From positions 1 to 8,964 of the forward strand of contig DATCKG010000089.1 in assembly GCA_036562385.1 (NCBI GenBank): a DNA stretch of 8,964 nucleotides, read 5' to 3'. The notes beneath the pieces are model-generated. The model had not been told where the DNA came from and searched no databases. It worked only from the letters and a program-made list of their open reading frames with translations. This stretch comes from DATCKG01 sp036562385 (GTDB lineage Bacteria > Bacillota > Sulfobacillia > Symbiobacteriales > Symbiobacteriaceae). This document shows, in pieces, positions 1-6,057 of this stretch (positions are counted from its first letter, which is position 1; the number at the start of each line of letters is the position of its first letter). Both the position numbers and the translations under genes were made by a program.

Positions 1-10
1 TGGGCGAGTA

Positions 11-442
11 GTGGCGCTGCGGAACACCCTGCTGGGCATCCTCCTGCTGTCGCTGACGGGGCTGGGGATTTCGGGGTACCTGACCTGGAAGTACACCACC
101 GATACGACGATCCTCTGCTTCGGCAGCGGTGGTTGCGACGCGGTGCAGCACAGTCCCTACGCGTCCGTGGCGGGAATTCCGGTGCCGCTGCTGGGGGTCC
201 TGGCGTATCTGGCTCTGGTGGTTCTGGCGGCAGCGGCCCTGGGCATGCCGAAACGCCGGGAGACCCTGGTGCTGGGCATGCTGGGGATCTCCCTCGCAGG
301 GGTGCTTTTTTCCGCCTACCTCACCTACGTGGAAATCTTCGTCATCCGGGCTCTCTGCACGTGGTGCGTGATCTCGGCAGGGGTGATGCTGGCCACGTTC
401 CTGCTGGCCGTGCTGGCGCAGCGCCAGAGCGAGATGCAGTGA
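11..442 (+). CDS. Vitamin K epoxide reductase (VKOR) family membrane protein
   Basis: This is an integral membrane thiol oxidoreductase. By family knowledge it passes electrons from a DsbA/thioredoxin-like partner to quinone, so it supports disulfide bond formation outside the membrane. The 143-aa product has about four hydrophobic segments (residues 5-25, 57-77, 86-108, 118-136). It carries the family cysteine set: a loop pair C36 and C42 with the same six-residue step as characterised bacterial VKORs, and the active-site CTWC at 116-119. No thioredoxin domain is fused, so the partner must be encoded elsewhere, possibly just upstream. The GTG start gives a normal N-terminus (short, one Arg, then a membrane helix). 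No clear SD is visible, however, and the frame stays open to the window edge, so the true start could lie further left. The family call is firm; the physiological partner is unknown. Confidence 0.9.
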   Translation: MALRNTLLGILLLSLTGLGISGYLTWKYTTDTTILCFGSGGCDAVQHSPYASVAGIPVPLLGVLAYLALVVLAAAALGMPKRRETLVLGMLGISLAGVLFSAYLTYVEIFVIRALCTWCVISAGVMLATFLLAVLAQRQSEMQ

Positions 443-463
443 AGCCGTAAACACACAACAGGA

Positions 464-495
464 AGCCGGGGCACAGGGCCCCGGCTGTCGTTTTT
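464..495 (+). terminator. Intrinsic terminator between convergent VKOR gene and folD
   Basis: A perfect 9-bp GC-rich stem (464-472 with 478-486) has a 5-nt loop and is followed by GTCG and five Ts (491-495). It lies 22 nt after the VKOR stop codon. On the opposite strand the stem is followed by a looser T-rich stretch, so it may also end folD transcription arriving from the right. Confidence 0.85.
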
Positions 496-505
496 GGTGT
501 TGGTG

Positions 506-1321
506 TTAGTCTGCAGCGGACTCCCGGTGGCGGAGCTGGCGCTCCGCGTTGGCGACGGTGCTTTCCAGGATGGTAAGGGTGGTCAGCGGTCCCACGCCAC
601 CGGGGACAGGGGAGATCGCTCCGGCCACCCGGGAGGCCGATTCGAAATCCACATCGCCCACGGTCTTTCCGTCCACCACGTTGATCCCCACATCCACCAC
701 CACGGCACCGGGGCGGAGCATCTCGCCGGTCACCAGTCCCGGCACGCCGGCGGCCACCACCACGATGTCCGCCCGGGAGGTGTGGGCCTTGAGGTCCCGG
801 GTCGCCTTGTGGCAGACGGTGACCGTCGCGTCCGCCTGGAGCATCAGCATCGCCAGGGGGCGGCCCACGACGGTGCTGTGGCCGATGATCACGACCTCGG
901 CTCCCTTCAGGGGAATCTGGTAGTGGTTAAGCAGCCGCATCACCGCCCGGGGGGTGGCGGGGTTCAAGCCGTCCACATCTTTTTCCGGGGCGATGGCGCT
1001 GAGCAGCATCTCCTTGTTCAGATGCCGGGGCAGCGGCTGCTCCAGCAAAATGCCGTCCACGTCCTCCCGCCGGCTGAGCTGCCGGAGGAGCCTGTACACT
1101 TCCTCGTTGGTCGGATTGGGGAGGTGGTAGCCGTCCACGAGGATGCCCAGTTCCCGGCCCATCCGCTGCTTCCGCTTCAAGTACAGGGCCGAGGCCGGAT
1201 CATCTCCCGCCAGCACGGCCGCGAGCCGGGGCGTATGGCCCATCTGCCTGAGGTACGCCGTCCGCTCCTTCAGATTCTGGCGGAGGAGAGCGGCCGGGGT
1301 CTTGCCTTCCAGCAGTACCAC
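506..1321 (-). CDS. folD: Bifunctional methylene-THF dehydrogenase / methenyl-THF cyclohydrolase (FolD), short variant
   Basis: FolD interconverts 5,10-methylene-, 5,10-methenyl- and 10-formyl-tetrahydrofolate in the cytoplasm, feeding purine and formyl-Met synthesis. The GTG start at 1321 is chosen because a GGAGG (1331-1335) sits 9 nt upstream; a longer reading from TTG at 1339 would place that SD inside the gene. The 271-aa product shows the catalytic YxxxK (Y47, K51), DVDG (115-118), the dinucleotide-binding GHSTVVGRP (147-155), DVGIN and PVPGGVGP (238-245). Two things are odd. After DVDGLNP it runs straight into ATPRAVMRLL, skipping about 15 residues that E. coli FolD has between HP and TP. 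The usual VQLPLP reads LEQPLP (E94, Q95). The rest is collinear and in frame, so this looks like a working variant rather than a pseudogene, but cyclohydrolase/dehydrogenase balance could differ. It is controlled by the ZTP riboswitch upstream. Confidence 0.95.
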   Translation of the reverse strand: MVLLEGKTPAALLRQNLKERTAYLRQMGHTPRLAAVLAGDDPASALYLKRKQRMGRELGILVDGYHLPNPTNEEVYRLLRQLSRREDVDGILLEQPLPRHLNKEMLLSAIAPEKDVDGLNPATPRAVMRLLNHYQIPLKGAEVVIIGHSTVVGRPLAMLMLQADATVTVCHKATRDLKAHTSRADIVVVAAGVPGLVTGEMLRPGAVVVDVGINVVDGKTVGDVDFESASRVAGAISPVPGGVGPLTTLTILESTVANAERQLRHRESAAD

Positions 1322-1340
1322 AACGATGCACCTCCACAAA

Positions 1341-1377
1341 CGACAAAACGGGACATCGCAAACGGTGCGATGTCCCG
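1341..1377 (-). terminator. Riboswitch-controlled intrinsic terminator (attenuator) of folD
   Basis: A perfect 12-bp stem (1366-1377 with 1349-1360) has a 5-nt loop. Reading on the minus strand, it is followed by TTTTGTCG and TTT. It begins immediately after the conserved GGGC that ends the ZTP aptamer and ends just before the folD SD. This is the layout expected if ligand-bound aptamer blocks terminator formation and turns folD on. Confidence 0.88.
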
Positions 1378-1451
1378 GCCCAGGCGTGCGGCTCGTATGC
1401 TCCGGGCGCTCCCCGGTGGTGCTCCACCTTCTACGCCAGTCACGCCCGGAG
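1378..1451 (-). promoter_or_regulatory. ZTP (pfl motif) riboswitch aptamer upstream of folD
   Basis: Read on the minus strand, the leader carries the pfl hallmarks in order. These are the left arm of P1 (1443-1451), CGTGACTGGCG (about 1434-1444), a GGTGG...CCACC hairpin (P2, about 1414-1428), GGGGAGCG, the right arm of P1 (1400-1408, 9 bp fully complementary), and a 3' hairpin with GCCGC...CGCCTGGGC (1378-1392). CGCC in the 3' loop can pair with GGCG of the CTGGCG segment, as in the known pseudoknot. The class senses ZTP/ZMP, which builds up when 10-formyl-THF is short, and typically activates folD, purH or glyA-type genes. Here it sits directly before folD and an intrinsic terminator, so an ON switch acting on transcription is the natural reading. 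The identification is by recalled consensus, not by a covariance search. Confidence 0.92.
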
Positions 1452-1474
1452 TTCGGATTGTCTCGACGTCCGTT

Positions 1475-1503
1475 ATTCTGCCACAGGCAGAAAGCTCCGT
1501 CAA
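1475..1503 (-). promoter_or_regulatory. Predicted sigma-A promoter of folD
   Basis: On the minus strand, TTGACG (1498-1503) is separated by 17 nt from CAGAAT (1475-1480). Transcription would start near 1468, about 17 nt before the first aptamer helix. Hexamer matches are 5/6 and 4/6, and the placement fits the riboswitch well. Confidence 0.7.
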
Positions 1504-1612
1504 TCGGTTTCGTGCCCGTTCCCTGATCGGGGCCTCATTCGTACCCCTGGTGACCCTATAGGCAACACTGATGCACAATATGAATAGTACTGATTGAGCA
1601 TAAGGGTGACTG

Positions 1613-1644
1613 TTTACATGCATAAGAATACGATAAGCTACAAT
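1613..1644 (+). promoter_or_regulatory. Possible promoter in the AT-rich region before pilT
   Basis: The stretch about 1560-1700 is clearly AT-richer than its surroundings. It contains TTTACA (1613-1618) and TACAAT (1639-1644), but their 20-nt spacing is too long for a good sigma-A promoter. A pilT promoter is expected here; which bases form it is uncertain. Otherwise I see only a GCATAAG heptamer twice (1598-1604, 1620-1626) and no gene in 1504-1718. Confidence 0.3.
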
Positions 1645-1718
1645 AGGTATGGGGATGTGTGGATATCTGCGGTAGCAACGAAACAATGTGGTGAAGACAG
1701 TGGCGGGAGGCGAAGGGC

Positions 1719-2747
1719 TTGGATCTGGAGATGGTGCTCCGGGAGGCTTGCGTACAGCAAGCCACGGACATCCACTTGACGGCGGGGCTGCCACCCATGC
1801 TGCGGATCGCCGGCGAGCTCTTTCCATTGCTGCAGGAGCCGCTTACTCCGGCGATGCTGGAAGAGATCGTTCGGGAGCTCCTCACCGAGGAGCAATATCA
1901 GCGGTTCTGCACTCGAGGGCAGGCGGACCGTGCCTACGGCATTCCGGGCCTCTCCCGGTTCCGGGTCAACGCATACCGCCAGCGGGGCAGTCCTGCCCTG
2001 GCGATCCGGGTCATTCCCTGGGAAATTCCTTCGGTGGAGGACCTGGGTCTGCCGCCTGTGGCCATCTCCCTGGTGCAGCGGCCCCAGGGATTGCTGGTGA
2101 TCACCGGTCCTACCGGAAGCGGGAAGACTACCTCGTTGGCAGCGTTGGTGGAGTATCTCAATCAAACGCGGCGCCTGCACATCCTCACCCTGGAGGACCC
2201 CATCGAGTACCTGCACAAACACAGGCTCAGCATGGTGAACCAGCGGGAGGTGGGATCCGATACACCCAGCTTTGCCCAGGGGCTGCGGTCGGCGCTCCGG
2301 GAGGATCCGGACGTGATCATGGTGGGAGAGATGCGGGACCTGGAGACCATGGCCACGGCCATCTCCGCGGCGGAGACCGGCCATTTGGTGCTGGCCTCGC
2401 TGCACACTCCGGACGCTCCCCAGACCGTGGACCGGCTGATCGACAGCTTCCCGCCCGCGCAGCAGCGGCAGATCCGCCTGCAAGTGGCCTCGGTGCTGCT
2501 GGGAGTGATCGCCCAGCGGCTGGTGCCCCGAGCCGATGGCCGGGGGCTGGTGGCGGCCTTTGAGGTGCTGGTGAACACACCTGCGATCGCCAACCTGATC
2601 CGCTCGGAGAAGATCCATCAGATCCGGGCGGCCATGGAGACCGGGAGGAGCCAGGGCATGCAGACCCTGCAGCAGTCTCTGCAGGATCTGGCTGCCAGGG
2701 GGATCATCGATCCGGAAATCGTCCAGCTCCATTCACCGATCGGTTAA
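1719..2747 (+). CDS. pilT: PilT-family twitching motility ATPase
   Basis: This is a hexameric cytoplasmic secretion ATPase that in type IV pilus systems drives pilus retraction. The 342-aa product has a normal PilT length. It shows an N-terminal domain starting like other PilTs (DIHLTAGLPPMLRI, 17-30), Walker A GPTGSGKT (130-137), an Asp box LEDPIE (158-163), Walker B DPDVIMVGEMRD (196-207), and a His box TGHLVLASLHT (220-230). A late AIANLIRSEKIHQI segment resembles the AIRNLIRE signature that separates PilT from PilB-type ATPases. The TTG start is supported by GGGAGG (1705-1710) 8 nt upstream and by the match of residues 1-10 to family N-termini; an internal ATG at 1731 lacks this. The next gene begins 18 nt downstream and is probably co-transcribed. 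No pilB, pilC or pilin gene is visible here. Confidence 0.93.
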   Translation: MDLEMVLREACVQQATDIHLTAGLPPMLRIAGELFPLLQEPLTPAMLEEIVRELLTEEQYQRFCTRGQADRAYGIPGLSRFRVNAYRQRGSPALAIRVIPWEIPSVEDLGLPPVAISLVQRPQGLLVITGPTGSGKTTSLAALVEYLNQTRRLHILTLEDPIEYLHKHRLSMVNQREVGSDTPSFAQGLRSALREDPDVIMVGEMRDLETMATAISAAETGHLVLASLHTPDAPQTVDRLIDSFPPAQQRQIRLQVASVLLGVIAQRLVPRADGRGLVAAFEVLVNTPAIANLIRSEKIHQIRAAMETGRSQGMQTLQQSLQDLAARGIIDPEIVQLHSPIG

Positions 2748-2765
2748 GGGGGAGGGTGGGAAGAG

Positions 2766-3203
2766 GTGGTCATCTGGGCAGCGGTGGGCGCCGTCTGCGG
2801 GGCCTCGCTGGCCAGCTTCCTCAACGTGGTGGCATGGCGGGTGCCCCGGGGCGAATCCGTGGTAAAACCACCATCCCACTGTCCCCACTGCGGTCACCGG
2901 CTGGGCTGGGCCGACTTGGTTCCGGTGGTCAGCTACCTGCTTTTGCGGGGACGCTGCCGGTACTGCGGCGCTTCCGTGCCGGTCCGGTACACGGTGGTGG
3001 AGGCCCTGGGGGCTGTCCTGGGTGCGATCCTCCTCGTCCGGTGCGGACCGGGCGCCCGACTGTTGCCGGCGTCGGCGGCGGGATCGGCCCTGCTAACCGG
3101 CTTGGCTCTGGAGCTGCACGGTTCGTCCCCGCGGACCCGGGGCGACCGGCTGCGGCTTTGGCTCTGGCTGTTGGCCATGGCGGGGCTGGTGCTGGCCCTG
3201 TGA
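2766..3203 (+). CDS. Stand-alone prepilin peptidase N-terminal (DiS_P_DiS) domain protein
   Basis: The 145-aa product begins with a membrane helix (ASFLNVVAWRVPRGESVV, as in PilD/TadV-like type IV leader peptidases). It then has the paired zinc-binding CPHC (39-42) and CRYC (64-67), followed by PVRYTVVEALGA. This is the DiS_P_DiS domain that in full-length enzymes precedes the A24 aspartyl protease and is tied to N-methylation. The protein ends after two further hydrophobic stretches. The GxGD motif of the protease is missing, and I see no convincing first catalytic Asp; the tail LALELHGSSP only faintly resembles that region. No remnant of the missing half lies downstream, where a new gene's leader begins. 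It starts with GTG 10 nt after GGAGG (2751-2755), 18 nt behind pilT. Cleavage activity is therefore unlikely; a methylation, scaffold or decayed role is possible. Confidence 0.85.
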   Translation: MVIWAAVGAVCGASLASFLNVVAWRVPRGESVVKPPSHCPHCGHRLGWADLVPVVSYLLLRGRCRYCGASVPVRYTVVEALGAVLGAILLVRCGPGARLLPASAAGSALLTGLALELHGSSPRTRGDRLRLWLWLLAMAGLVLAL

Positions 3204-3322
3204 GGACGCCGGCGTGATTAGACGGCCCCGGTTCCGGCCATAATACTGTCACCCGTCTTGTATAGTGAAACGGTCACGCAATCGACATACAACCACTGGT
3301 GCACTAACTGGAGGTAACCACC

Positions 3323-3469
3323 GTGGAAGAAAAGGATACTCTCAAGCTGCTGCAGGAACATCTGCTGGATCGTTGGGTCAAGGCATCGGTGCGCGACCGG
3401 CAGAGGCTGGTCCTGGAATGGATGCGGCTGAAGGAGGAGATGGAGGCCGCTGAGAAGGGGCAGGAGTAA
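3323..3469 (+). CDS. Small protein of unknown function, 48 aa
   Basis: A short gene begins with GTG 7 nt after a strong GGAGGT (3310-3315), ends with TAA at 3467-3469, and is followed 28 nt later by an intrinsic terminator. This is a complete translation and termination context for its size. The product starts MEEKDTLKLLQEHLLDRW and is highly charged and almost certainly helical, with no membrane segment and no cysteine. Residues from about 18 to the end are an alternation of Arg/Glu/Lys with Leu/Met that could form an amphipathic helix or short coiled coil. I do not recognise the family. A TATAGT at 3261-3266 could be a -10 element, but I see no good -35. It may be a separate unit after pilT or the last member of that operon. 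Confidence 0.7.
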   Translation: MEEKDTLKLLQEHLLDRWVKASVRDRQRLVLEWMRLKEEMEAAEKGQE

Positions 3470-3496
3470 GACCGGTCCCGGAGCGGCCCACGGCAG

Positions 3497-3538
3497 AAGG
3501 GAGCAGGACCTGGCGCAGGCCCTGCTCCCTTTCCGTTT
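3497..3538 (+). terminator. Intrinsic terminator after the 48-aa gene
   Basis: An 11-bp perfect stem (3497-3507 with 3521-3531) has a loop that can itself form a 4-bp CCTG/CAGG mini-stem. It is followed by an interrupted T-rich tail (TTCCGTTT). The T-tract is weak, but the position right after the gene supports the call. Confidence 0.75.
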
Positions 3539-3578
3539 GCGGTCGCCCGGCCCCGGTCCGGCAGGGGCGCAGAGGGGG

Positions 3579-4832
3579 ATGGCCCCTCGCGGGGCCAGAT
3601 CCGCTCGCCGGGACTCCTCGGGGGCCGAGGATTTCCGGACCCTTCCAACCGTCGCCAAACTGGCCGTGGTTTGCGCCGCTGCGCTCGTATTTGCCCTCGG
3701 CTACGCCCGCTGGTATGCCGCAGCCGTCGTAACCACCCCGGTTCGGCCCGGACTTGAGTCGATGGAGTCGAACCTCGATCCCGAGACCGCTGCCAGGCTG
3801 ATGCAGGTCGTGGCTGCCGAGCGGGACCGACTGGGCGTCCCCAGTCTGCAAGTCGCCGTCATCCTGCCGGATGGGGCCTGGTGGACCGGCAGCGTCGGCT
3901 GGGCCGACCCGAGAGCAAGACGGGCGGCAAACGTGCGGGACCGGTACTACGTCGGCAGTGTGACCAAGCTCTACACGTCTGCCGTCATCCTGAAGTTGGC
4001 AGAGGCAGGCAGGCTGTCGCTGGACGATCCGGTGAGCAGGTTCATCCCGGAAACGCCGAACGGCGATCGGATCACCATCCGGCATCTGCTCAACCACACC
4101 AGCGGGCTGTACAACTACACCGAATCTGTGTCGTTTCTGGCGAAAACGGTTCTCTTTCGCAAGCGCTGGACCGCCGATGAGGTCTGGCAGATCGTTGCCG
4201 ACCATCCACCGTACTTTGAGCCCGGCGCCAGGCATTTCTACTCCAACGGGAACTACCACCTGCTGGGCATGATCGCGGAACGGGCAGGTGGCCGGCCGTT
4301 CTCTGAACTGCTGAAGGAGCACGTCCTGTCGCCTCTGGGACTGACGAACACGTTCTTCGCCCCCCAGGAGCCCGCTCCCACCGGAACCGTCAGGGGGTAC
4401 GACGTCTCGCTGTTCGGGCTGGGGAGGCTTGGCATCAAGAAGGATATGGAAGGCCTGCGGGATTCCTTCGAGTCTGCGTCCTTTACCGCCGGGGGCATCA
4501 CCGCCAGCGCCCTCGATGTCGCCCGGTTCACCCGTGCGCTTTTTCACGGCGACCTCCTGTCGGCGGAAAGCAAAGAGGCGATGACACGGTTTGTCGAAGC
4601 GCCGGACGAGGATGTACCGGCGCAGACTGGCTATGGTCTGGGGGTGCGGCGCCTGGAACTGGGCGGCGTCACCTTCATCGGGCACACCGGTATCTTCCCC
4701 GGGTTCAGCAACATCTCCATGTACGCTCCCGACACCGGCCACGTGGTGACCGTCCTGTCGAACCTGTCGGCGGTGGAGGTCACCCGAGTGGTCGAGGCGG
4801 TGTTGACGGAACTGCACGTCCTGGGATCCTGA
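3579..4832 (+). CDS. Membrane-anchored serine hydrolase, class C beta-lactamase / S12 family
   Basis: This is a penicillin-binding-protein-like serine hydrolase. The family holds D-Ala-D-Ala carboxypeptidases, esterases and class C beta-lactamases, so the substrate cannot be told from sequence. Starting at ATG 3579 gives 417 aa: a basic N-terminus, one hydrophobic segment (about 28-51), then the catalytic domain outside the membrane. All three active-site motifs are present: SVTK (127-130, nucleophile Ser127 and Lys130), YSN (221-223) and HTG (369-371). The family signature HLLNHTSGL is also present (169-177). There is no C-terminal lipocalin-like domain. An AGGGG at 3563-3567 lies 11 nt before the ATG; a longer in-frame reading from TTG 3537 would run into the upstream terminator and is disfavoured. 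No clear promoter or terminator is visible. A cell-wall remodelling or peptide hydrolase role is more likely than antibiotic resistance, but this is inference. Confidence 0.88.
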   Translation: MAPRGARSARRDSSGAEDFRTLPTVAKLAVVCAAALVFALGYARWYAAAVVTTPVRPGLESMESNLDPETAARLMQVVAAERDRLGVPSLQVAVILPDGAWWTGSVGWADPRARRAANVRDRYYVGSVTKLYTSAVILKLAEAGRLSLDDPVSRFIPETPNGDRITIRHLLNHTSGLYNYTESVSFLAKTVLFRKRWTADEVWQIVADHPPYFEPGARHFYSNGNYHLLGMIAERAGGRPFSELLKEHVLSPLGLTNTFFAPQEPAPTGTVRGYDVSLFGLGRLGIKKDMEGLRDSFESASFTAGGITASALDVARFTRALFHGDLLSAESKEAMTRFVEAPDEDVPAQTGYGLGVRRLELGGVTFIGHTGIFPGFSNISMYAPDTGHVVTVLSNLSAVEVTRVVEAVLTELHVLGS

Positions 4833-4931
4833 TCCAGATATGGGGCTCGCGGCGGTGCCACAGCACGTAAGCAGTCATGCATAAACATGGAAGCAATGGC
4901 AGTGAAATGGATGACGGAGGCGGCTTGTGCC

Positions 4932-4961
4932 GTATATCTCGTTTCGCCGGGGCCATATACT
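4932..4961 (+). promoter_or_regulatory. Possible sigma-E-type sporulation promoter of ytxC
   Basis: GTATATC (4932-4938), 15 nt, then CATATACT (4954-4961). Recalled sigma-E consensus elements are KMATATT and CATACANT with about 14 nt between them, so the -10 matches at 6 of 7 fixed positions and the -35 at 5 of 7. A sigma-A reading fails, since no TTGACA-like element lies 16-18 nt before TATACT. Confidence 0.45.
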
Positions 4962-4966
4962 AGTAC

Positions 4967-5011
4967 GGCAGATGTCCTCGGCTTCGGCCCCTCGAAGCCG
5001 AGTCTCCTGCC
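4967..5011 (+). promoter_or_regulatory. Stem-loop in the ytxC leader
   Basis: A perfect 10-bp stem (4977-4986 with 4993-5002) with a 6-nt loop sits on a second 5-bp stem (4967-4971 with 5007-5011) across a small internal loop. It ends 4 nt before the ribosome binding site. It has no T-tract, so it is not an obvious terminator; it may stabilise the 5' end of the transcript. Confidence 0.5.
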
Positions 5012-5031
5012 AAAAGAGGGGTGAAACGGCC

Positions 5032-5955
5032 GTGAAAGCGATCACCATCGGGACCGCCGAAGGGATCGAAGACATCCGCCTCCGTCTGAGCGACGAGTTC
5101 CGGTTCCTGCAGGAAGAAGGCGTCAAGGTTCGCATCGGTCACACGCATCGCGGCCCGTACGACTTCCTCAACTGCACTGTCGATGAGGCTCCCGGCACCC
5201 CGTCTGAGGCTGATGCTCTGGTTCGCCACTACGTGGCGAATGCACTGTCCGACATCATCGTGGAGAAGTGGGAGGAGGCACTGATCCGGAAAATCGTCCG
5301 GGGCACCTACCGCCACTTCACCCGTGAGGAGCAGGAGGCTATCGTCAAGTACTCGGGCCGGAACCTGGCCGGCTGCGGTTCCGGAGACAGCATCCAGCGC
5401 TACAAGCTGAACCGCAAGGCCCAGGTGCTCCACCGGCTCCGGGACTACCTGGATACCGCCGATGAACTGATCATGGAAGGATTCGTCACCTTTCGGCTGC
5501 GCGATTACGTGGAAGAGGTGGAGGATGCCGTCGACCGTGCGGTGGACGATTTCCTCATGGAGCGAGAGTACAAGGAGTTTATTCGTCTCCTGAAGTACTT
5601 CGTGGACATGCAGGAGCCCCGCACGGATCACGTGCACGTGCTGATCCGCCCGGGTGGCGTGTTTCGACTGGTGGATGAGAGTGGCTCCGCGATCCGCAGC
5701 GAATATCTGGAGGAGTTCGTGGCGGAGATGGCGGAGGACGACGTAAATTACGAAGATCTCCTTATCACCGCGTTGATCACGCTGGCTCCCCGCCGGCTTA
5801 CCGTGCACCTTCGCCCCGATGAGCAGTGGGAAGAGACCATGGAGACCGTCCGGGGTGTCTTTGACGAGCGGGCGGACTTCTGCTATGGCTGCCCGGTCTG
5901 CGAGGCAGGCGACGATCTTTCCGACGGCTCATGCCACGTCCGGTGCAGTCACTAG
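5032..5955 (+). CDS. ytxC: YtxC-like putative sporulation protein
   Basis: This is a 307-aa cytoplasmic-looking protein resembling the YtxC family of endospore formers, whose function is unknown. It is rich in acidic and aromatic residues and mostly helical in character: LSDEFRFLQEEGVKVRI near the start, FVTFRLRDYVEEVEDAVDRAVDDFLMEREYKEFIRLLKYFV in the middle (broken here as FVTFRLRDYVEEVEDAVD then RAVDDFLMEREYKEFI), and YEDLLITALITLAPRRLTVH late. The tail is cysteine-rich, with C284-x2-C287-x2-C290, then C301 and C305, suggesting a metal site. The GTG at 5032 is chosen over an upstream GTG because GAGGGG (5016-5021) lies 10 nt before it and the upstream 35 codons include the stem-loop leader. 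In Bacillus ytxC precedes thrS; here hppA follows. The sigma-E-like promoter upstream fits a mother-cell role, which is inference. Confidence 0.82.
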   Translation: MKAITIGTAEGIEDIRLRLSDEFRFLQEEGVKVRIGHTHRGPYDFLNCTVDEAPGTPSEADALVRHYVANALSDIIVEKWEEALIRKIVRGTYRHFTREEQEAIVKYSGRNLAGCGSGDSIQRYKLNRKAQVLHRLRDYLDTADELIMEGFVTFRLRDYVEEVEDAVDRAVDDFLMEREYKEFIRLLKYFVDMQEPRTDHVHVLIRPGGVFRLVDESGSAIRSEYLEEFVAEMAEDDVNYEDLLITALITLAPRRLTVHLRPDEQWEETMETVRGVFDERADFCYGCPVCEAGDDLSDGSCHVRCSH

Positions 5956-5979
5956 CGCAGCGTACGGCGGTGCAATGCA

Positions 5980-6016
5980 AACCCCCTGGAACCGCAGGCA
6001 GCGGCCCCAGGGGGTT
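5980..6016 (+). terminator. Hairpin after ytxC, probable terminator without T-tract
   Basis: A perfect 10-bp stem (5980-5989 with 6007-6016) encloses a region with an inner CCGC/GCGG pairing. It lies 25 nt after the ytxC stop codon. The following bases (ACGTGTGC) are not T-rich, so it may be a weak or factor-assisted terminator or an mRNA 3' end. Confidence 0.55.
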
Positions 6017-6057
6017 ACGTGTGCAATGGCAGGCTGGAAGGAGTACTCCCACCGGAT

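Noticed and set aside
494..1561. 355-codon plus-strand open frame opposite folD
   Set aside because: It is the antisense shadow of folD and its leader, with low-complexity His/Gly/Val content and no SD. FolD motifs and riboswitch order fix the minus strand.
1598..1626. GCATAAG heptamer twice in the pilT upstream region
   Set aside because: Too short, no palindrome and not seen elsewhere in a regulatory position.
3220..3258. AGACGG/CCGTCT inverted repeat between the peptidase fragment and the 48-aa gene
   Set aside because: Six base pairs around a 27-nt interior with no consistent inner helix or T-tract; compatible with chance.
3378..4817. 479-codon minus-strand open frame opposite the serine hydrolase
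   Set aside because: No family features; the plus strand carries SVTK, YSN and HTG in correct order. Typical high-G+C shadow frame.
4825..4836. Short inverted repeat at the stop codon of the serine hydrolase gene
   Set aside because: Only 5 bp with a 2-nt loop and no T-tract; not enough to call a terminator.
4888..5024. 45-codon frame starting ATG upstream of ytxC
   Set aside because: No SD before the ATG, and it runs through the leader hairpin into the ytxC ribosome binding site.
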